From: Pseudomonadota bacterium
GTDB taxonomy: Bacteria; Pseudomonadota; Gammaproteobacteria; Xanthomonadales; Xanthomonadaceae
NCBI GenBank assembly: GCA_018242465.1
Contig: JAFEBY010000052.1
Coordinates: 1-32,972 of the forward strand
DNA length: 32,972 nucleotides
Reading direction: 5' to 3'
Shown here: positions 9,321 to 16,795 of the stretch, one piece after another
Layout: every line of letters starts with the position of its first letter
Numbering within the stretch: the stretch's first letter is position 1
Notes under the pieces: model-generated
Told to the model about the DNA's origin: nothing
Databases searched by the model: none
Seen by the model: only the letters and a program-made list of their open reading frames with translations
Position numbers and translations under genes: made by a program

Positions 9321-10306
9321 GCGACGCAACGCCCATCACCCTGATCGAGGCGATCACGCAAGCACTCGCCCATGAAATTGCCCATGACGATTCGGTCGTC
9401 GTGCTCGGCGAGGACGTCGGCGTCAACGGTGGCGTGTTCCGCGCCACTGCTGGTTTGCAACAACGCTTCGGCGATCAGCGCATCCTCGATACCCCGCTCG
9501 ATGAAACGACGATCGCCGGCCTGACCGTCGGCATGGCATCGCAAGGCATGAAACCGGTTGCCGAAGCGCAGTTCGACGGTTTCATGTACCCGATGGTCGA
9601 TTTCATCGTCAGCCACGCAGCGCGCATGCGCTATCGCACGCGTGGACGCCTGCACTGCCCGATGGTGCTGCGCGTGCCGTGGGGCGGCGGTATCCGTGCG
9701 CCGGAACATCATTCCGAAGCCAACGAGGCGATCTTCACCAACGTGCCCGGTTTGCGCGTGGTCATGCCGTCGTCGCCGCAACGTGCCTACGGCCTGTTGC
9801 TGGCCGCGATCCGCGATCCCGATCCGGTGATCTACATGGAACCCAAGCGCATCTATCGCCAGTACAAGGAACTGGTGCCGGATGACGGTGAAGCATTGCC
9901 GCTCGACGTCTGCTTCGTGTTGCGCGACGGCAGCGACATCACCCTGGTGACGTGGGGCGCGCAGGTCAAGGAAACATTGGAAGCCGCCGACGCCCTGGCA
10001 AAGGAAGGCATCCGCGCCGAAGTGATCGACGTCGCCACGCTCAAGCCACTCGACTTCGCCACCATCGCTGAATCGGTGGCCAAGACCGGACGTTGCGTGA
10101 TCGTGCACGAAGCGGCGAAGACCGCCGGCTTCGGCGCCGAGATTGCCGCGCGCATCGCCGAGGAATGCCTGTTCGACCTGCTCGCGCCGGTCGAGCGCGT
10201 TACCGGCTACGACACCCACATCCCGTTGTTCCGTCTCGAAATGAAATTCATGCCGAGCGTGGACAAGATCGTCGCCGCGGCGCACCGCGCGATGGCGCAC
10301 AAGTAA
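9317..10306 (+). CDS. pdhB: 2-oxoacid dehydrogenase E1 component, beta subunit
   Basis: The 329-residue protein is the partner of the preceding alpha subunit; together they form the alpha2beta2 E1 of a pyruvate or branched-chain 2-oxoacid dehydrogenase. It contains the pyrimidine-binding domain with VVVLGEDVG (about residues 28-36) and DTPLDETTIAGL, the AEAQFDGFMYPMVD region, the RAPEHHSEANEAIF segment near residue 130 with the conserved histidines, and a C-terminal transketolase-like domain (from about residue 195, DITLVTWGAQV). The ATG lies within the pdhA stop (ATGA), ensuring balanced synthesis. Nine bases separate its stop from the E2 gene. Family identity is certain, substrate choice is not. 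Confidence 0.94.
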   Translation: MSDATPITLIEAITQALAHEIAHDDSVVVLGEDVGVNGGVFRATAGLQQRFGDQRILDTPLDETTIAGLTVGMASQGMKPVAEAQFDGFMYPMVDFIVSHAARMRYRTRGRLHCPMVLRVPWGGGIRAPEHHSEANEAIFTNVPGLRVVMPSSPQRAYGLLLAAIRDPDPVIYMEPKRIYRQYKELVPDDGEALPLDVCFVLRDGSDITLVTWGAQVKETLEAADALAKEGIRAEVIDVATLKPLDFATIAESVAKTGRCVIVHEAAKTAGFGAEIAARIAEECLFDLLAPVERVTGYDTHIPLFRLEMKFMPSVDKIVAAAHRAMAHK

Positions 10307-10315
10307 GGACCACAC

Positions 10316-11662
10316 ATGGCGAACAAGACGTTCAATCTCCCCGACCTCGGCGAAGGCCTGCCCGACGCCACCATCGTCAAGTGGTATGTCAAGGAAGGCG
10401 ACACCATCCGCCTCGACGACAACCTGGTGTCGATGGAAACCGCGAAAGCGGTGGTCGACGTGCCCTCGCCGGTCAGCGGCAAGGTACTGAAACTTTCCGG
10501 CGGCGAAGGTGACGTGATCATCACCGGCCACATGCTGGCCGAGTTCGAGATTGATCCGAATGCTCCGCAACGCGCCGAAGGCCAGGACACCGGCCACCAT
10601 CACGGGGGCACCCCGGCACCTGCTCCGGCACCCGCACCTGCCGCGGCATCTGCTTCCGCTCCGGCGGCTGCCGCCGCCAAGAGTGAAGACGCCGGCACCG
10701 TGGTCGGTGCGATGCAGGTCGGCGATTCCGTGCACGCCGAAGCCGCGACCAGCATCGGTGGTGTCAAGGCCGTGCCCGCAGTGCGCGCGATGGCGCGCAA
10801 GCTCGGCGTCGACATCGCCCGCGTTCGCGCCAGCGGTCCCGATGGCGTGGTGACGATGCAGGACGTCAAGCAGGCCGCCGCCGATGGCTCCGCGAAAATC
10901 GGTGCCGCACCGACGCCGCGCGCGGTCGATGCACCGGTTGCTGCCGTGGCAGCCACGCAACAGCGCAGCACGCTGTCGCAGTCGGGCAAGCCGATGCGCA
11001 CGCAGCCGCCGGGTGTCGTCGTCACCGGCCAGCCGGAACAGTTGAAAGGCGTGCGTCGCAACATGGCGCGCGTCATGGCGGATGCACACGCACAAGTGGT
11101 GCCGACCACGCTGGTCGACGACGCCGACCTCCACGTCTGGATCGGCAAGCAGGACATCACCTCGCGTCTGGTGCGCGCGATCGTCACCGCCTGCAAGACC
11201 GTTCCCGCGCTCAATGCCTGGTTCGACGGCGCCAACCTCACCCGCACCCTGCATCCGCAGGTCGACATCGGCATCGCGGTGGACACCGACGATGGCCTGT
11301 TCGTTCCGGCGCTGCGCAATGCCGACATGCTCGACGGCAACGGCGTGCGCGCGGCGATCAAGCGCCTGCGCGCCCAAGTCGAGGATCGCTCGATCCCGTC
11401 GAGCGAACTCGCCGGCTACACCATCTCGCTGTCCAACTTCGGCATGTTCGCCGGTCGCTACGCGACGCCGGTGGTGGTGCCGCCGTGCGTGGCGATTGTC
11501 GGCGCCGGCAAGCTCTCGCACGACGTGGTCGCGGTGATGGGCGGCATCGAAGTGCATCGCCGCATCCCGATCTCGCTGACCTTCGACCATCGCGCCGCGA
11601 CTGGTGGCGAAGCCGCGCGCTTCCTCAAGGCGCTGCTCGACGACATGGCGTCGCCGCAGTAA
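10316..11662 (+). CDS. pdhC: 2-oxoacid dehydrogenase E2 component (dihydrolipoyl acyltransferase)
   Basis: E2 carries the acyl group on a lipoyl lysine and transfers it to CoA. In the 448-residue protein I see one lipoyl domain (about residues 1-77, lipoyl lysine K44 in METAKAVVDV), an Ala/Pro/Ser-rich flexible linker (about 95-125), an E1/E3-binding domain (about 147-187), a second linker, and the catalytic domain (about 242-448). The catalytic histidine is H425 in FDHRAATGGEAARF. The family's usual HRxxDG reads HRAATG here, with T429 in place of aspartate. It ends the three-gene operon; no E3 (lipoamide dehydrogenase) gene is present. It may serve pyruvate or branched-chain oxoacids; the latter would supply primers for the iso-fatty acids typical of this family. 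Confidence 0.92.
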   Translation: MANKTFNLPDLGEGLPDATIVKWYVKEGDTIRLDDNLVSMETAKAVVDVPSPVSGKVLKLSGGEGDVIITGHMLAEFEIDPNAPQRAEGQDTGHHHGGTPAPAPAPAPAAASASAPAAAAAKSEDAGTVVGAMQVGDSVHAEAATSIGGVKAVPAVRAMARKLGVDIARVRASGPDGVVTMQDVKQAAADGSAKIGAAPTPRAVDAPVAAVAATQQRSTLSQSGKPMRTQPPGVVVTGQPEQLKGVRRNMARVMADAHAQVVPTTLVDDADLHVWIGKQDITSRLVRAIVTACKTVPALNAWFDGANLTRTLHPQVDIGIAVDTDDGLFVPALRNADMLDGNGVRAAIKRLRAQVEDRSIPSSELAGYTISLSNFGMFAGRYATPVVVPPCVAIVGAGKLSHDVVAVMGGIEVHRRIPISLTFDHRAATGGEAARFLKALLDDMASPQ

Positions 11663-11676
11663 TTCGCCGCACTACA

Positions 11677-12990
11677 TCACTCTTGCGCCAGCTGCGCCGC
11701 GACGAAACGCGCCAACGCAGCATTGACCTCGTCACTTCCGACGCCATCGGCGAGGAGGAAGTCCGCATTTTCTTCCAGTGCGCCCTCCTTCATCGCCGCG
11801 ACGCGACGGCCGGCGTCGCGCGGTGAATCGAAGCCGATGCTGGTCAGCAGCAGGCGATCGCCTTCCATCAGCTTGAAATAGAATTTTCCGTCGGACTCGC
11901 GGTACTGCTTGAACGTCGGCACCACTGCCTCGGCGGGTGCCTCGATGCCTGCATCCGCATCCATGCGCACACTCGACAGATCGCGTAGCCCGACGGCTTC
12001 GCGCAGCTCGGCGATGAACGGCATTGCATAGCGTTCGCGCAGGCGCTTCGCACCATCGCGCAGGATGACCTCAATGTCCTGGGGACGCGCCATCAAGGCT
12101 TCGTAGCGTTCGCGCAGCGGCGCAATCTCGCGATCGACGATCTCGAACACCTGCTGCTTGGCATCGCCCCAGCCGATGCCATCGGCGTAGGCGCGGGCGA
12201 AGGCTGCGGTTTCCCCGGCGCTCGCGAACACCTTGTACAACTGGAACAGCGGCGAACCTTCGGTGTCCTTGGGCTCTCCCGGTGCACGCGAGTCGGTGAG
12301 CATCGAGAACACCAGCTTCTTCAATTGGTCGCGCGGCGCGAACAGCGGAATGGTGTTGTTGTAACTCTTGCTCATCTTGCGGCCGTCAAGGCCGGAAAGC
12401 GTCGCCACTTCCTCGTCCACCAGGGCTTCCGGCAACGTGAAGTATTCGCGGCCGTAGATATGGTTGAAGCGCTGGCCGAAATCGCGCGCCATCTCGATGT
12501 GCTGGATCTGGTCGCGACCGACCGGAACCTGGTCGGCGTTGAAGATCAGGATGTCGGCGCCCATCAGCACCGGATACATGAAGAGGCCAGCAGTCACGCC
12601 GGCATCCTCGTCCTCGCCTTCGGCACGGTTCTTGTCGACCGCCGCCTTGTAGGCGTGGGCGCGGTTGAGAATCCCCTTGCCGGCGACGCAGGTGAGGAAC
12701 CAGGTGAGCTCACTGATCTCGGGGATGTCGCTCTGGCGATAGAACCACACGCGCGCGGGATCGAGTCCGCAGGCCAGCCAGCTCGCGGCGATTTCCAGCG
12801 TCGAACGCTGGGTCCGCGCCGGGTCCTGCGCCTTGATCAGGCTGTGCAGGTCGGCGAGAAAATAGAAGCTCTCGGCGTTGTCGGCGCGGCTGGCGGCAAT
12901 GGCCGGACGGATCGCCCCGACGTAGTTGCCGAGATGGGGTGTGCCGGACGTGGTGATGCCGGTGAGGATGCGGGTCTTGCAGTTGTCCAT
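11677..12990 (-). CDS. trpS: Tryptophanyl-tRNA synthetase with C-terminal extension
   Basis: This class I synthetase charges tRNA-Trp. The 437-residue protein has the HIGH-type signature GTPHLGNY (residues 16-23), the conserved AGLFMYPVLMGADIL region, and KMSKS at 205-209. It is roughly 100 residues longer than the compact E. coli enzyme. The extra C-terminal part (from about residue 353) contains FKQYRESDGKFYFKL followed by LLTSIGFDSPRDA, a pattern that resembles the YegP/DUF1508 fold; this resemblance is my reading of the pattern. The ribosome-binding site is weak. It is convergent with the E2 gene, with only 14 bp between stops, and divergent from the secreted-protein gene at 13099. Confidence 0.96.
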   Translation of the reverse strand: MDNCKTRILTGITTSGTPHLGNYVGAIRPAIAASRADNAESFYFLADLHSLIKAQDPARTQRSTLEIAASWLACGLDPARVWFYRQSDIPEISELTWFLTCVAGKGILNRAHAYKAAVDKNRAEGEDEDAGVTAGLFMYPVLMGADILIFNADQVPVGRDQIQHIEMARDFGQRFNHIYGREYFTLPEALVDEEVATLSGLDGRKMSKSYNNTIPLFAPRDQLKKLVFSMLTDSRAPGEPKDTEGSPLFQLYKVFASAGETAAFARAYADGIGWGDAKQQVFEIVDREIAPLRERYEALMARPQDIEVILRDGAKRLRERYAMPFIAELREAVGLRDLSSVRMDADAGIEAPAEAVVPTFKQYRESDGKFYFKLMEGDRLLLTSIGFDSPRDAGRRVAAMKEGALEENADFLLADGVGSDEVNAALARFVAAQLAQE

Positions 12991-13098
12991 GAACGGATGG
13001 CGAATCGAATGACAAATCGTGTGCCGCCAGTGTAGCGGCCAACCCCGTTCCCCGTGCCGGTGCGTTGCAGGTCTACAGGATCACCACGGAGACCTGTC

Positions 13099-13890
13099 AT
13101 GCCCCGCCCCATCCTGTTGTCCTGCGCCTGCCTGCTCGTACTCGCCCCGTGCCTTGCGCACGCCGGCGACTGGCTCGACCTCGCGGTCATCGATCGCGAC
13201 ACCGGCTCGACCCTGCCGGAATACCGCCATCGCGGCGACACCTGGGTGCCGGGCGCGCTCGGCCATCGCTATTCGGTGCGCCTGACCAACACCTCGGGGG
13301 AACGCCTGCTCGTGGTGCTGTCGGTCGACGGCGTCAACGCGATCAGCGGCCAAACCGCGGAGACCGGACAATCGGGCTATGTGCTCGAACCTGGCCAGAG
13401 TGCGGAGATCGACGGCTGGCGCAAGTCGATGCAGCGCGTCGCCCGATTCATCTTTACCGATGTCGATGACAGCTATGCCGCACGCACCGGACGCCCCGGC
13501 AACATCGGCGTGATCGGTGCAGCCGTATTCCGGGAACGCCGCGTGCGACCACTGCCACCGCCGATCATGCTGCCGCGCTCGTACGAAAATTCGGCAAAGG
13601 CACGTGGCGGAGACTCTGCATCCGCGGATGCCGCGGCACCGATGGCAGAGTCGCGCAACGCAGCACCACAACGCATTGGCACCGGGCATGGAGAATCGCA
13701 ATGGTCGCCGGTTGATTCAACGACGTTTCATCGTGCCAGCAGCCGCCCAGCCGAAGTGGTGAGCGTGCGCTACAACGATGTCGCCACCTTGCGCCGCATC
13801 GGCGTGATTCCGAACTGGCGCTCGCCAATCAATCGACGTCCGCAACCGTTCCCCGGTGGCTTCGTCCCCGACCCGCCGCGTGGCGATTGA
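13099..13890 (+). CDS. Secreted protein of unknown function
   Basis: The 263-residue product begins with a clear Sec signal peptide (hydrophobic stretch ILLSCACLLVLAPCLAHA, cleavage probably after AHA near residue 20). The mature N-terminal half, about residues 25-150, has a beta-rich look with LDLAVIDRDTG, YSVRLTNTSGERLLVVLSVDG and ARTGRPGNIGVIGAAVFRE. This resembles a conserved periplasmic family seen in proteobacteria that has no assigned function. After a low-complexity Ala/Pro/Arg linker, a short C-terminal motif (SRPAEVVSVRYNDVATLRRIGVIP) recurs in the same family. The start at 13099 is chosen for the signal peptide and the GGAG 7-10 bases upstream. It stands alone, and a hairpin follows at 13905. 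Confidence 0.85.
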   Translation: MPRPILLSCACLLVLAPCLAHAGDWLDLAVIDRDTGSTLPEYRHRGDTWVPGALGHRYSVRLTNTSGERLLVVLSVDGVNAISGQTAETGQSGYVLEPGQSAEIDGWRKSMQRVARFIFTDVDDSYAARTGRPGNIGVIGAAVFRERRVRPLPPPIMLPRSYENSAKARGGDSASADAAAPMAESRNAAPQRIGTGHGESQWSPVDSTTFHRASSRPAEVVSVRYNDVATLRRIGVIPNWRSPINRRPQPFPGGFVPDPPRGD

Positions 13891-13904
13891 ACATCCCCAA
13901 GAGA

Positions 13905-13930
13905 AGATGGGCCGCATTCGCGGCCCATCT
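13905..13930. terminator. Hairpin between convergent genes, probable terminator
   Basis: An 11-bp perfect stem (13905-13915 with 13920-13930) encloses the loop ATTC, between the stops of the secreted-protein gene (13890) and the csbD-like gene (13963). No T-run follows on the top strand; the bottom strand has a modest T/C-rich tail. Termination is likely but may be weak rightward. Confidence 0.7.
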
Positions 13931-13962
13931 CCATGCTCCGAAGACACGGAACCTGTCATGCG

Positions 13963-14163
13963 TTATTGCAGTGTCTTCTGGAATTCGTCGACTTCACGTT
14001 TGGCCTGGTCCTGTTGCCAGCCATAGCGTTCCTGGAGGCGACCGGCGAGATATTTGGCGTCGCCTTCAGCCACATCGAGATCGTCGTTGGTGAGCTTGCC
14101 CCACTTGGCCTGGGCACTGCCCTTCACTTGTTCCCACTTTCCGGAAATGATGTCTTTGTTCAT
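13963..14163 (-). CDS. CsbD-family stress-response protein
   Basis: The 66-residue protein is a CsbD/YjbJ-like small helical protein, a family induced by general stress in many bacteria and of unknown biochemical role. It shows the family pattern: [18 protein letters not shown], then [10 protein letters not shown] and a central [17 protein letters not shown] followed by an amphipathic C-terminal helix. A strong ribosome-binding site (GAGGAG, six bases before ATG) fits high expression. The 209 bp upstream, to the end of the arginase gene, hold no further gene that I can support; its own promoter should lie there, but I see no convincing sigma70 site, which may mean a stress sigma factor. Confidence 0.92.
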   Translation of the reverse strand: MNKDIISGKWEQVKGSAQAKWGKLTNDDLDVAEGDAKYLAGRLQERYGWQQDQAKREVDEFQKTLQ

Positions 14164-14372
14164 TGAATGCTCCTCGTTTGCGTCGATACGATCTCCGCAT
14201 CGATCACGGGAACGATTGTCGGCGCGGCATCATTCAACAAAAGTGAGGCGCATGTTGCCAAAACGTATGCACCGCGCATTGCATTAGGTGAACAGGCGAA
14301 TCCGTTCAGCGCGCGCTTTCATGCCTGAACGTTGGTGATATCGGGGATGCGCATTCACGTATGCAACGCGCA

Positions 14373-15296
14373 TCAATCGCGCATCAATGTCGATTTTCCG
14401 AACAGGCTTTCCACAAGATCGACCGCGAGTTTCGCGGTGGCATTGCGCTTGTCGAGCGCCGGATTCACTTCGACCAGGTCGAGCGATCCCATCAGGCCGG
14501 TATCCGCGATCATCTCCATCATCAACTGCGCTTCGCGATAATTGACGCCGCCGGGCACGCGGGTTCCGGTCCCGGGCGCGATGTGCGGATCCAGCATGTC
14601 GACATCGAAACTGACATGCAGGTGGGTATCGGCATCGATGCCGTCCAGCACTTCCTCCATCACCCGGCGCATGCCGATCTCGTCGATGTAGCGCATGTCG
14701 TAGATGTCGAGATCATGTTCGCGCACCAGGCGCTTTTCGCCGGCATCGACCGAACGGATGCCGATCTGGCGGATCTGCTCCGGAAGCAGCGCCGGCACAT
14801 GCTTGCCCAGCCCGACCAGTTCCTTCGGTCCGAGTCCACACAGGCAGGCAACCGGCATGCCGTGGAGATTGCCGCTGGGCGTGATGTCGCGCGTGTTGAA
14901 ATCGGCATGCGCATCCAACCACAGCACGCGCAGCTTCTTGCCGTTGGCGCGACAGTGATCGGCGATCGCGGTGATCGATCCCATCGCCAGGCAGTGGTCG
15001 CCGCCAAGCATGACCGGGATGCGGCCTTCGCCGAGGATGCGCGCCGACGTCGCCATGATCGAACGATTCCACGCCACCACTTCTTCCAGATGGCGATACC
15101 CGTCGATCGGCTTGGTCAGCGGATTGCGGGGGCCGTCGAGGTTGCCTTCGTCGCGAATGTCGATGCCGCGTGCTGCGATCGATTCGACCAGGCGCGCGAC
15201 GCGCAGCGCCTCCGGCCCCATCGATGCACCACGATGGGCGGCGCCGATGTCGGTGGGGACGCCGAAGACGGAAACGGGGCGAGAGTGCGCAGTCAT
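14373..15296 (-). CDS. rocF: Arginase
   Basis: This binuclear-manganese enzyme hydrolyses L-arginine to ornithine and urea. The 307-residue protein has all three metal-site motifs: GGDHCLAMGS (H101), LDAHADFNT (D128, H130, D132) and SFDVDMLDP (D231, D233), plus the substrate-contacting SGNLHGMP (H145). The C-terminus resembles bacterial arginases more than agmatinases. Its ATG lies only 21 bp downstream of the tRNA-Thr 3' end on the same strand. That leaves no room for a separate promoter, so the message is probably made by reading through the tRNA gene and released by tRNA 3' processing. The ribosome-binding site is weak. It adds arginine to the amino acids degraded from this region. Confidence 0.95.
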   Translation of the reverse strand: MTAHSRPVSVFGVPTDIGAAHRGASMGPEALRVARLVESIAARGIDIRDEGNLDGPRNPLTKPIDGYRHLEEVVAWNRSIMATSARILGEGRIPVMLGGDHCLAMGSITAIADHCRANGKKLRVLWLDAHADFNTRDITPSGNLHGMPVACLCGLGPKELVGLGKHVPALLPEQIRQIGIRSVDAGEKRLVREHDLDIYDMRYIDEIGMRRVMEEVLDGIDADTHLHVSFDVDMLDPHIAPGTGTRVPGGVNYREAQLMMEMIADTGLMGSLDLVEVNPALDKRNATAKLAVDLVESLFGKSTLMRD

Positions 15297-15317
15297 GGCG
15301 TTGCGAGGCCTGGGATG

Positions 15318-15393
15318 TGGTGCCGCTTCACAGACTCGAACTGTGGACCTACCGCTTACAAGGCGGTTGCTCTACCAACTGAGCTAAAGCGGC
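15318..15393 (-). tRNA. tRNA-Thr (anticodon UGU)
   Basis: The 76-nt gene folds as a standard cloverleaf. The acceptor stem GCCGCTT pairs with AAGCGGC, followed by an encoded ACCA. The D arm is GCTC/GAGC. The anticodon arm ACCGC-CTTGTAA-GCGGT places TGT at positions 34-36, reading threonine ACA codons. The T arm CACAG-TTCGAGT-CTGTG is regular. It lies between the SPOR-domain gene (15 bp away) and the arginase gene (21 bp away), all on the same strand. Confidence 0.97.
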
Positions 15394-15405
15394 ACTGGGA
15401 CGGCG

Positions 15406-15411
15406 ATTTTA
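15406..15411 (-). promoter_or_regulatory. Putative -10 element of tRNA-Thr
   Basis: Reading leftward, TAAAAT overlaps the stop codon of the SPOR-domain gene and is followed by the GC-rich stretch CGCCGTCCC, as in stringently controlled stable-RNA promoters. Initiation about 7 bases downstream would start only some 6 bases before the tRNA. The -35 region is poor, so this is tentative. Confidence 0.45.
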
Positions 15412-16050
15412 GCCCGACGCGGCGGGACAGGACACGCGTTCGCCGTGCGCGGCGTGTACGGCGGTGCGCATCGCGACGGGATCGAAGCCGTTTGCGGCGA
15501 CCACATCCAGCCAGAACGCCGCCTGCCCAGCCGGGCGAATCCGCGGCTGGAAGCCTTTGCCCTGCAACTCGGCGAGGCGTCGTTGCGCGCCTTCTTGCGA
15601 CCCGAAATGGCCGAGGGCGACGCCCCCGGCGTCGGCGCCATCGCGGATCGCGAACATGTCCTTGACGCCGGCAGCCTTGAGGCGTTCCAGCACGCCGGCC
15701 CCCGGGGTGCCGTCCGTCGCCGCCAGGATCACGTCGTACCCCCGCCCGGCCTGTGCGACCTGGCGGGCATCGACGCGGATCGCCTGCGTCCGCAGCTGCT
15801 GGCGTGCCTGCTCGGTCGTCGCGGCATCGGCGAACGGCCCGAAACTGGCGCAGACCGCATCGGCGGGAATGACGGGAGATGCCGCTTCGGCCACCGCGGA
15901 CGGTGCGTGCGCGGCATCGACCAGCTTCAACGCCGGGATCGTGCTCGTCGTGGCCGCCGGCGACGCTGCCGGATCGCGGTGGAACAGCCACCATGCCGCG
16001 GCACTGAGGTTGAGCATGACGAGGACGACGAGCAACAGGCGAACGATCAT
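15409..16050 (-). CDS. Membrane-anchored SPOR-domain-like protein
   Basis: The 213-residue protein starts with an N-terminal membrane segment (MIVRLLLVVLVMLNLSAAAWWLF, about residues 3-22, signal anchor). A Pro/Ala linker follows, then a region (about residues 60-165) that reads like a SPOR domain: CASFGPFADAATTEQARQQL and later GHFGSQEGAQRRLAELQGKGF. SPOR domains bind denuded peptidoglycan glycans at division sites, so a periplasmic role in septal wall biology is inferred. The start at 16050 is chosen because the membrane segment begins there; no strong ribosome-binding site is seen. It sits 19 bp after coaX, forming birA-coaX-SPOR, and its TAA overlaps the putative tRNA promoter. Confidence 0.78.
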   Translation of the reverse strand: MIVRLLLVVLVMLNLSAAAWWLFHRDPAASPAATTSTIPALKLVDAAHAPSAVAEAASPVIPADAVCASFGPFADAATTEQARQQLRTQAIRVDARQVAQAGRGYDVILAATDGTPGAGVLERLKAAGVKDMFAIRDGADAGGVALGHFGSQEGAQRRLAELQGKGFQPRIRPAGQAAFWLDVVAANGFDPVAMRTAVHAAHGERVSCPAASG

Positions 16051-16069
16051 GGCGTCATTATGCAATGCG

Positions 16070-16795
16070 TCATGCAATGCCGGCCCAACGCGCCCAACGC
16101 GCAAGCCCCGACAACACCAGATCCGCGCGCAAGTCCGCCGTGGCCAGTTCGCTCTTGTTCAATAGCGGCAGCAGCGCCTCGGCACCACCGCCATGCACCA
16201 GCAAGCGCGGCATGCCGCACAAACGTTGGCCGGCCACCACGAGGCTGCGTTCGACCAGCGCCAACGCCGCGCCATTACAGCCGGAAGCCAGCGCATCGAT
16301 GGTGTCATCGGCGAATTCGACATCGCGACCACCATCTGCTGGCAGCGCTGGCGAACGCGCCGCCAGCATCTCGCGCATCAGGGTCGGCGACGGCGCGATG
16401 CGCCCCCCCAGATGCAAGCCATCGGCACGCAGCAGGTCGATGGTGAGCGCGGTTCCGACACCGACCAGCAAGGTGTCCCGGTGTTCATCCACAATCGCCA
16501 GCAGCGACAGGAAGCGATCGACGCCAAGACACGCCGGCACCGGATAGGCGATCTTCAACCCTGCGCATTCGGGCAACGTGCGCGCCAGGTGGATGCGCCG
16601 GAAGCGTTCCGACAATCGCTGCAGCAAGGCAAGGCGCGCAGCCTCCGGTGCCACCGACGACACCAGCGCGACATCACCGCGCACGTGATCCGGCAACGCC
16701 AGCGCTTCCGTTTCGGACGGCAACGCCAACGCCTCGCCTGCAAGCGGCGCGCATTTCAGCCGGGTATTGCCGAGATCGAATCCCCACGTGCTCAT
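16070..16795 (-). CDS. coaX: Type III pantothenate kinase
   Basis: CoaX phosphorylates pantothenate in the first step of coenzyme A synthesis. The 241-residue protein belongs to the ASKHA fold: the phosphate-1 motif FDLGNTRLK (D7), the GVDRF motif at 91-95 with catalytic D93, and the GTALTID motif at 114-120 are all present. It is typical in length. The ATG overlaps the birA stop by 4 bp (16792-16795), the common bacterial birA-coaX pairing that links biotin and CoA cofactor biology. Type III kinases are generally insensitive to CoA feedback, so regulation is probably at expression level. Confidence 0.95.
   Translation of the reverse strand: MSTWGFDLGNTRLKCAPLAGEALALPSETEALALPDHVRGDVALVSSVAPEAARLALLQRLSERFRRIHLARTLPECAGLKIAYPVPACLGVDRFLSLLAIVDEHRDTLLVGVGTALTIDLLRADGLHLGGRIAPSPTLMREMLAARSPALPADGGRDVEFADDTIDALASGCNGAALALVERSLVVAGQRLCGMPRLLVHGGGAEALLPLLNKSELATADLRADLVLSGLARWARWAGIA

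Noticed and set aside
10600-10690. Repetitive Ala/Pro/Ser-coding stretch that looks like a tandem repeat
   Set aside because: This is the normal flexible linker after the E2 lipoyl domain.
9245-11590. 781-codon open frame on the minus strand across pdhB and pdhC
   Set aside because: Antisense to well-conserved E1beta and E2 genes, with a composition typical of shadow frames (repeated H, R, D, G) and no homology I recognise.
14303-14331. 7-bp inverted repeat CGTTCAG/CTGAACG with a 15-bp loop between arginase and the csbD-like gene
   Set aside because: Long loop, no T-run and no clear partner; could be chance. It lies just beyond the arginase stop, so weak termination cannot be excluded.
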